Notes under the pieces: generated by a model
Seen by the model: the letters and a program-made list of their open reading frames with translations, nothing else
Databases searched by the model: none
What the model was told of the DNA's origin: nothing
Origin: Clostridia bacterium
GTDB taxonomy: Bacteria; Bacillota; DSM-16504; Desulfitibacterales; Desulfitibacteraceae
DNA length: 17,378 bases
Assembly (NCBI GenBank): GCA_018333845.1
Contig: JAGXSK010000241.1
Coordinates: forward strand, 1-17,378
Reading direction: 5' to 3'
Made by a program: the position numbers and the translations under genes
Shown: piece after piece, positions 15,536 through 17,378 of the stretch
Layout of the letters: every line of letters begins with the position of its first letter
How positions within the stretch are numbered: the stretch's first letter is position 1

Positions 15536-16258
15536 CTAGCCAAAAACTAGCCAGAAGAACCGTCCCCCTGGTTGGTTTAGGATATATAGCACTGCCAGGA
15601 TGACAGGTTGATGCAGCAGATAGACTATTAAGGTTTTTTTGCCAATCATTGAAACAGGATTGTTATCCAGGTTTGTCTTGAAAAGGCTCCGTTTTTCAGG
15701 ATATAGTATGCGTGCTAGAAATATACCATATAAAAACAGGCCTGAATAGGGAAGGAGTGGATAGTAATCAAGGGCATAATAGCTGGGTGAGATAAACCCT
15801 ATAAATAGTAAGTAGTCATGGGCCATGGGTATTGTTAAAATAGCCTGTCCTGCCAGGATCATTATTGTACCAGTCAACAGCAGCAGAGAATTGTTTAATT
15901 TTTTATAAACAGGATATAAAAGAACACTTACTCCCAGAAAATGAAGTATGCCAAAGGCAATGAAAACTTGCGGATCGTAAATATAGGTTGCAAGGGTAAT
16001 GCCCATGGCAACAGCCAGGATTTTCATTCCGCGCTTCCGGTTGTTCTTGCTGAAGCTGCAGCTGATGGCAGTGATAATAATAAACAGATAGGCTGCGGCC
16101 TTGCCTATTATAAAGACAATACCTGTGCTGTATTCAACAGGGAAATTATAAAACTCATTCAAATTCCAGATGATATGAAAAAAAATCATAAGGATTAAAG
16201 CAATTCCCCTGAAAAAATCTATTTCCCCTACCCTACCCCTGCTTATTGCTTGAGACAT
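15536..16258 (-). CDS. DUF1624/HGSNAT-like multi-pass membrane protein
   Basis: The 240-residue protein carries the N-terminal signature GEIDFFRGIALILMIFFHIIWN (11-32), with Asp14, Arg17 and His28 in the first membrane helix. This is typical of the DUF1624 / heparan-alpha-glucosaminide N-acetyltransferase catalytic family. Several further hydrophobic helices follow. Members are thought to move acyl groups across the membrane, but bacterial substrates are mostly unknown. I start at the ATG at 16258, nine bases after GAGGTG; an upstream GTG at 16270 overlaps that ribosome binding site. The end is unusual: TAG, one sense codon, then TAG and TAA in frame, so UAG read-through would be capped. A TATAAT box lies upstream at 16299-16304. 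Confidence 0.82.
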   Translation of the reverse strand: MSQAISRGRVGEIDFFRGIALILMIFFHIIWNLNEFYNFPVEYSTGIVFIIGKAAAYLFIIITAISCSFSKNNRKRGMKILAVAMGITLATYIYDPQVFIAFGILHFLGVSVLLYPVYKKLNNSLLLLTGTIMILAGQAILTIPMAHDYLLFIGFISPSYYALDYYPLLPYSGLFLYGIFLARILYPEKRSLFKTNLDNNPVSMIGKKTLIVYLLHQPVILAVLYILNQPGGRFFWLVFG

Positions 16259-16298
16259 TGTTTTCTTCACCTCGATATTTTAAAAGAATGCTAATTGC

Positions 16299-16304
16299 AT
16301 TATA
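16299..16304 (-). promoter_or_regulatory. Candidate -10 box of the DUF1624-type gene
   Basis: The minus strand has a perfect TATAAT about 40 bases before the ATG at 16258. The -35 region (CGGCAC at 17 bases) is poor, so the call rests on the -10 box alone. Confidence 0.4.
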
Positions 16305-16438
16305 CACCATATGCAGTCCATGTGCCGAATTTCGCCAGTTGTTCTTAGAATAGTTTCCCAAGTTCCAATATTTGCGTTATAATATAGTCAGCAATACTTG
16401 TCCAACGACTACCAATGCAATCTTTTTATAGGTTCAAC

Positions 16439-16466
16439 TTGACCTGAAATATATTAATGCTATACA
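16439..16466 (+). promoter_or_regulatory. Candidate vegetative promoter of the small membrane protein gene
   Basis: TTGACC (16439-16444), a 16-base spacer and TATACA (16461-16466) lie just before the GGGGAG ribosome binding site of the ORF that starts at 16488. The implied leader is very short (about 15 bases). Confidence 0.4.
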
Positions 16467-16487
16467 TAAAGAAGGGGAGAGCAGCTA

Positions 16488-16667
16488 ATGCGCAAGAAAA
16501 AGTATAAACAGCTTTTTATGATATTTGCTTTTGGAAACCTGGTACCCCTGATCTTATTACTAATCATACAGGGATATGACCCCAAGCCATTTTTAGCAAT
16601 TTTCAATGTGATAATGATGTTTGTAATTGGCTATTGCGTCATTAGAGACATTACCGGAAGGCTCTAA
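16488..16667 (+). CDS. Small two-helix membrane protein, unknown function
   Basis: An ATG preceded by GAAGGGGAGAGC opens a 59-codon frame. The start is strongly basic (MRKKKYK) and is followed by two hydrophobic stretches (about 9-28 and 36-52) joined by a short polar turn (GYDPKP), ending RDITGRL. This is the shape of a small inner-membrane protein with both ends probably cytoplasmic. It has its own promoter candidate and precedes the ureohydrolase gene by 90 bases. I do not recognise a family. The ribosome binding site and membrane-like composition support a real gene. Its stop codon lies inside a 14-bp tandem repeat. Confidence 0.6.
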   Translation: MRKKKYKQLFMIFAFGNLVPLILLLIIQGYDPKPFLAIFNVIMMFVIGYCVIRDITGRL

Positions 16668-16690
16668 TCCAGCCCTTCTAATCCAGCCCT
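16663..16690 (+). repeat. Perfect tandem 14-bp duplication
   Basis: TCTAATCCAGCCCT occurs twice back to back (16663-16676 and 16677-16690). The first copy contains the TAA stop of the small membrane protein gene. It looks like a recent slippage duplication. Confidence 0.85.
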
Positions 16691-16757
16691 AATATGCAAA
16701 ATCTGCAAAACAGTTGGGCAAACAAAATACCAAGTTACATTTTGGAGGTTTTAGTTA

Positions 16758-17378
16758 ATGGGAAAAGATAAACTATGGGGAGGTCTTAATAAACCTAACC
16801 TCAGGCCCCAGGAAGCAGATGTTACAATTATTGGGCTCCCCTATGACGAGGCCAGCAGCTATAGAAAAGGCTCAGCCCTGGCTCCTCAAAGGCTGAGAGA
16901 TATTTCATACCATATCCCTCCATCCACAGAGGATGGACAGCCCATATCAGGCCTTTCCCTTGTGGACATTGGGGACTGGCCGTCTTTAGGTTTAAGTCAA
17001 GAAAATTATTTTCTGCAAGTAGAAGAAAAAGCTGCTGGGTTGTTTGGCAATACATTTCCCATTTTTATTGGAGGAGACCATGCTGTTACAATTCCCATAC
17101 TAAGGGCCATCAATAAGGTATACAACGAACCTGTAGGCATAATCCACCTGGATGCCCACCTGGATTTGTGCAGCATATTGGAAGGAAACAGCTTATCCCA
17201 TGGCTGTACACATAGAAGAGGGCTGGAGCTTGCTTCCTTTTCATTAGAAAATACATATTTTATTGGCATTAGATCCTTTGAGACACAAGAATTAGACTTT
17301 ATCAAGGATAAAAAAATCAATATATATAATTCTCGACAGATTTTTGAAAAGGGAGCAATTGGCATTGCCAAGCATGTA
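16758..17378 (+). CDS. Ureohydrolase (agmatinase/arginase family), N-terminal part; 3' end outside window
   Basis: The frame runs 207 codons to the window edge. It contains ureohydrolase hallmarks: VTIIGLPYDEASSYRKGSALAPQRLR (about 22-47), the metal ligands FIGGDHAVTIP (about 112-122) and GIIHLDAHLDLC (about 134-145), and SHGCTHRRG (about 152-160). The family hydrolyses agmatine, arginine or related guanidino compounds at a binuclear Mn centre to give urea, or uses formimino and guanidino relatives. The ATG at 16758 follows GGAGG with a fitting spacer. The C-terminal DxDxxDP motif lies beyond the window. Agmatinase-like is most likely; the substrate cannot be settled. It runs away from the amine island and need not be related to it. 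Confidence 0.88.
   Translation, partial: MGKDKLWGGLNKPNLRPQEADVTIIGLPYDEASSYRKGSALAPQRLRDISYHIPPSTEDGQPISGLSLVDIGDWPSLGLSQENYFLQVEEKAAGLFGNTFPIFIGGDHAVTIPILRAINKVYNEPVGIIHLDAHLDLCSILEGNSLSHGCTHRRGLELASFSLENTYFIGIRSFETQELDFIKDKKINIYNSRQIFEKGAIGIAKHV

Noticed and set aside
16828..17371. Minus-strand ORFs at the right edge
   Set aside because: They are shadows of the plus-strand ureohydrolase, whose metal-binding motifs and ribosome binding site are clear.
1..17378. CRISPR arrays, tRNA (including pylT), rRNA, insertion sequences or phage genes
   Set aside because: I saw no spaced direct repeats, cloverleaf-like sequences, transposase or integrase frames on either strand.

Overview
The window reads as a low-GC anaerobic bacterium of the Bacillota (Clostridia-like). 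The signs are strong GGAGG ribosome binding sites, a tungsten-type aldehyde:ferredoxin oxidoreductase, corrinoid methyltransferases and sigma-54 control. Its centre (about 250-13875, all minus strand) is a methylamine/quaternary-amine utilisation island. Two methyltransferase genes, mttB and mtbB, each carry one in-frame amber UAG at the position where the methanogen enzymes hold pyrrolysine. Each would otherwise be annotated as two fragments.

Layout. 1-176 (+): the end of trpB and its terminator. 253-3368 (-): class III aminotransferase, then aldehyde:ferredoxin oxidoreductase. 3616-5211 (-): a BCCT transporter. 5475-11620 (-): an operon ald - mtbB(Pyl) - corrinoid protein - mttB(Pyl) - non-Pyl mttB paralogue. 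11987-13744 (-): a sigma-54 enhancer-binding regulator. 13933-16258 (-): an iron-sulfur flavoprotein, a SAM methyltransferase and a DUF1624-type membrane protein. 16488-17378 (+): a small membrane protein and a ureohydrolase cut by the window edge.

Control. A -24/-12 (sigma-54) promoter lies just upstream of the aminotransferase (3412-3428), the transporter (5251-5267) and ald (11675-11691). Roughly 115-200 bp further upstream of each sits a pair of AATGA-N6-TCATT dyads spaced 21-22 bp apart, the expected arrangement for enhancer sites of the regulator encoded at 11987-13744. The three transcription units therefore look like one regulon. This ties the aminotransferase, oxidoreductase and alanine dehydrogenase to amine demethylation.

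Working model (inference). Betaine-type amines enter through the BCCT carrier. The three methyltransferases pass methyl groups to the single corrinoid protein and on to C1 metabolism encoded elsewhere. The aminotransferase, with pyruvate/alanine recycled by Ald, turns an amine into an aldehyde that the oxidoreductase oxidises, giving ammonium and reduced ferredoxin. The window does not contain pylTSBCD, a monomethylamine methyltransferase, the methylcorrinoid:THF (or CoM) methyltransferase or a corrinoid activase. UAG is also the apparent terminator of six of the 14 genes whose 3' ends are visible, including mtbB itself, so UAG is ambiguous in this genome.
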